The translations under genes and the position numbers were made by a program. This document shows positions 4,700 to 6,734 of a stretch of DNA of 6,734 nt, one piece after another (the first letter of the stretch is position 1; each line of letters starts with the position of its first letter). A model generated the notes under the pieces. It made no database searches and had not been told where the DNA came from. It saw nothing but the letters and a program-made list of their open reading frames with translations. This DNA comes from CAYNYM01 sp049366815 (GTDB taxonomy: Bacteria; Desulfobacterota; DSM-4660; Desulfatiglandales; HGW-15), in contig JBMNCO010000223.1 of assembly GCA_049366815.1 (NCBI GenBank), forward strand, positions 1 to 6,734, given 5' to 3'.

Positions 4700-6436
4700 T
4701 CATGAGCCCTTAGCCTGAAGGTCCGAGGATATTGTCTTCAGGTCTTCCAAGGTCTCCTTGGGAGTCAAGAGGCTTTTCATGCACGCCTCATAGCGGGACG
4801 ACTGGATTCGAAAAACGGAGAGAAGGGCATCCCTGTAATGTTCGGCCAGATCCCGGGCGATTCTCTGGATTTCTTGATAGGCGAATAATTCGACGGCTCC
4901 CTTTGTCAGGAAGGGGGCCAGGGCCGAGTCCAGGGCTGCATCCATGACGGTGAATCCTCCACCTATGGCCGTTTCAAGGGCTATAATGAGGATCCCCCAC
5001 AGGATGGAAGTGGAGTAAATGCCCCACTTTTTGCCCCGGGGTAATTCCTTGGAAAGTTTCTGGAAGGTTTCCTCCAGCCATTTGTCCAGCCGGTCCTGCT
5101 CTTCCCAGATTTGCTGCCTGATTTCTTCTTCGGTAAATAAGGTCTCAGGAAGACGCATGTCTCGAAACAGAGGTGATTCCTCGTCGCGTGGAGAAAGTTT
5201 TTCAAGGACCAGGGCATTGAACTTGTCCATGCTCCGCAGGATGGGTTCGAGGTCCATCTTGTCCCTGATTTTCAGGAGGGCCTCCTTGCGGCTTTCCCCG
5301 GAAAGGGCGCCCCGGAACCCGAGGAGGTGAAAAGGCGCCCGAAAGAGGGTCTTCAGTATCCGGCGCGGTCCGGCAAGGACGTCGTATTTCTGGAAAAGAC
5401 CTCGAATCTCCCGCCTGAGGTACTCTCTGCTCTTCGTCAGGAACCGCTCTCTTTCCACTTCCATAAACTCCGCACAGACAGACTCAAGGATGCCTTCGAG
5501 CCGGTGGAGCCATTTTTCGGCCGCGGTGTTTTCCTGCTCCAGGGCGTCTACCAGGCGGCCCACCCGGTCTTTCAGGTCCTCAAGCAGGAGCAGATGGGAG
5601 GATCTCCTGGTGTCTTCCAGCCTTTCCGGCGCCAGTTCCCGTAAAAGACGGGCACGGAAGGCCTTGAAAGAGGCCTCTTGGGCGATTGTGTTTTGAGGAT
5701 CCCGGGGACGGTAAGGAATAAGCCACATCCTGTCCCTTTCAAAAGGCAGGTCCTGGTTCCTGGAGGGCAAAGAGACGTCCTCCAGGGTGAGCGCATCCTG
5801 TGCCTTGTTCAACAGAAAAAAGCAGGGTCTGCGATCTTTCAGGACCCTCATCAGAAAACGGTAGGGAACCTCATCGGCATATTTTTCCTGGCTTGTCACG
5901 AAAACGACTGCATCGGCAAGCAGGTAGAGGTCCTCGGTGATCTCTCTGTTTTCTTCCTCTACACTGTCCACATCAGGGGTGTCGACGAGGACGAGGTGAG
6001 CCCATTCTTCTCTGTGATGTCCCAGGAGCATGATTTGACCGGATTTGCCCGCAACAGACCGAAAAAGGTCATGCGCCGCAGACTGCCTTTCCATGAGGAT
6101 GTGTGAAAAGGGGAATTCGTTCTGCAGAGGGATGTCCTGATGGAGATAGAGCACCGGCCCGTAGGTCTTAGGTCTCTCTACCCCTGTGCTGCTCAATTCC
6201 CTTCCGCACAGGGCATTGAAAAGGGTGGATTTGCCGGTGCCCGTTCCGCCGAGAAATACGACCCAAAGGAATGCCGTCCGCTCTTTAAAGAGAAATGCGT
6301 CCAGCCTCTTGGGCAGGTCCTGCATGAGGTCAAGGATTTCGCGGCTGCCCGGGGTGAGCCCGGGACATTGGACAGGGTGATCCTTTATGACGTTCGAAAG
6401 GGCAAGGGCCGGGTTGGCGGCCGGGTTCTGTTTCAT
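4700..6436 (-). CDS. Membrane-associated P-loop GTPase (GTPase B, altered G4)
   Basis: This is a divergent paralogue of the next gene in the operon. G1 is GGTGTGKST (63-71), the likely switch I Thr is T91 in ERPKTYGPVLYLHQD, and G3 is DTPD (152-155). The G4 position reads NKAQ (210-213) instead of NKxD. The missing Asp normally contacts the guanine base, so specificity may be relaxed or the site may be partly degenerate. The segment FVTSQEKYAD (179-188) matches WVTSPEKYAD in GTPase A. A long charged helical region (about 280-465, probably partly coiled coil) precedes a transmembrane segment at about 472-494, a second hydrophobic stretch at about 505-519, and a helical tail. The ATG at 6436 has a weak Shine-Dalgarno. 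It lies about 22 bases from a predicted transcription start, which supports it as first gene of the operon. Cellular role unknown; a dynamin-like membrane function is inference. Confidence 0.85.
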   Translation of the reverse strand: MKQNPAANPALALSNVIKDHPVQCPGLTPGSREILDLMQDLPKRLDAFLFKERTAFLWVVFLGGTGTGKSTLFNALCGRELSSTGVERPKTYGPVLYLHQDIPLQNEFPFSHILMERQSAAHDLFRSVAGKSGQIMLLGHHREEWAHLVLVDTPDVDSVEEENREITEDLYLLADAVVFVTSQEKYADEVPYRFLMRVLKDRRPCFFLLNKAQDALTLEDVSLPSRNQDLPFERDRMWLIPYRPRDPQNTIAQEASFKAFRARLLRELAPERLEDTRRSSHLLLLEDLKDRVGRLVDALEQENTAAEKWLHRLEGILESVCAEFMEVERERFLTKSREYLRREIRGLFQKYDVLAGPRRILKTLFRAPFHLLGFRGALSGESRKEALLKIRDKMDLEPILRSMDKFNALVLEKLSPRDEESPLFRDMRLPETLFTEEEIRQQIWEEQDRLDKWLEETFQKLSKELPRGKKWGIYSTSILWGILIIALETAIGGGFTVMDAALDSALAPFLTKGAVELFAYQEIQRIARDLAEHYRDALLSVFRIQSSRYEACMKSLLTPKETLEDLKTISSDLQAKGS

Positions 6437-6447
6437 GGAGTTTTCTC

Positions 6448-6464
6448 AGATTCCAAAGGAATCT
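6448..6464. promoter_or_regulatory. 17-base palindrome at the GTPase operon start site
   Basis: AGATTCC (6448-6454) and GGAATCT (6458-6464) are perfect inverted arms around three bases. The palindrome begins one base past the -10 box and spans the expected transcription start, the classic place for a repressor operator. In RNA a 7-bp stem with a 3-base loop is also possible, 11 bases before the ATG. Confidence 0.55.
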
Positions 6465-6465
6465 C

Positions 6466-6494
6466 AATATAGGACAATGGGCCTTAAGAGTCAA
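6466..6494 (-). promoter_or_regulatory. Sigma70-type promoter for the GTPase-NUDIX operon
   Basis: On the minus strand TTGACT (6494-6489) is followed by a 17-base spacer and TATATT (6471-6466). Each hexamer is one mismatch from consensus and the spacing is optimal. Transcription should start near 6458-6460, giving a leader of about 22 bases to the ATG at 6436. Confidence 0.65.
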
Positions 6495-6645
6495 ACATGC
6501 CGTTTTCATCCCTGCAGCCTTTCCGAAAAGCAAAAGGGAGCAGGCGTTGTGATGAGGCCATGCAGATCCCGGAGAGCTCAATTTGACAACCCCCCCATGA
6601 TACTGATAAAAAGGGATTTTAAGGAACGGCAGGGAAATGTTTTTG

Positions 6646-6693
6646 CTATCGTATGAGTTTAGCTGTTTGAAAGAGCCCGGCAATTTCGGCCAT
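6646..6693 (-). CDS. Possible 15-residue ORF with strong ribosome binding site
   Basis: ATG at 6693 opens a 15-codon frame, MAEIAGLFQTAKLIR, ending at TAG (6648-6646). An AAGGAGG sequence lies 4 bases before the ATG, better than the signals of most genes in this window. It is upstream of the GTPase operon promoter, so it would be on a separate transcript or on read-through from outside the window. It could be a small peptide, the remnant of a gene start, or chance. I recognise no family. Confidence 0.2.
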   Translation of the reverse strand: MAEIAGLFQTAKLIR

Positions 6694-6734
6694 GGCCCCT
6701 CCTTGATAGGGTAATTTTCAAGAGCCTAAAGTGT

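Larger units (their letters stand above)
6437..6734. other. Upstream region of the GTPase operon
   Basis: These 298 bases hold the predicted operon promoter and palindrome, plus one possible 15-codon ORF on the minus strand (6646-6693). On the plus strand TTGACA (6583-6588) is followed by AT-rich sequence (ATAAAA at 6606-6611 after 17 bases). This is a weak candidate for a divergent promoter serving a gene beyond the right edge. A run of seven C (6590-6596) interrupts its spacer. The longer open frames on both strands show no family-like sequence. Confidence 0.4.

Noticed and set aside
6330..6683. 117-codon minus-strand frame overlapping the GTPase B start
   Set aside because: It spans the predicted promoter and palindrome, lacks a ribosome site and runs out of frame into GTPase B; a shadow frame.

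Overview
The window reads as ordinary chromosomal DNA of a moderately GC-rich Gram-negative bacterium. My best guess is a deltaproteobacterial lineage (Desulfobacterota/Syntrophobacterales type), judged from the hairpin-rich intergenic spacer and the unusual pair of membrane GTPases. No taxonomic marker gene is present, so this is inference only. There is no tRNA, rRNA, CRISPR array, transposase or phage gene.

Layout from left to right: a plus-strand hotdog-fold acyl-CoA thioesterase (42-527) converges on a minus-strand dTDP-glucose 4,6-dehydratase, rfbB (574-1662). A 583-base spacer follows (1663-2245). It holds an exact-consensus sigma70-type promoter reading toward rfbB and a string of inverted repeats. 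A minus-strand cluster then runs from about 6494 down to 2246: GTPase B (4700-6436), GTPase A (2866-4671) and a zinc-ribbon NUDIX hydrolase (2246-2851). The gaps between these genes are only 28 and 14 bases, so they look like one operon. It is probably driven by a promoter at 6466-6494 with a 17-base palindrome at the transcription start. The last 298 bases hold that promoter and perhaps a 15-codon ORF.

The most interesting content is the GTPase pair. The two proteins are divergent paralogues with the same plan: an N-terminal GTPase domain, a helical middle, C-terminal hydrophobic segments and a charged helical tail. They share peculiar motifs around switch I (RPxT...VLxYxHQD-like) and before G4 (VTSxEKYAD). 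GTPase A has a canonical NKGD G4 motif, whereas GTPase B has NKAQ. The architecture suggests a heteromeric, membrane-attached, possibly dynamin/mitofusin-like machine with one canonical and one altered nucleotide site. The co-transcribed NUDIX enzyme might act on a nucleotide substrate linked to it. No function is proven by sequence alone. rfbB supplies dTDP-4-keto-6-deoxyglucose for surface polysaccharide, and the thioesterase hydrolyses acyl-CoA; neither is obviously tied to the GTPase operon.
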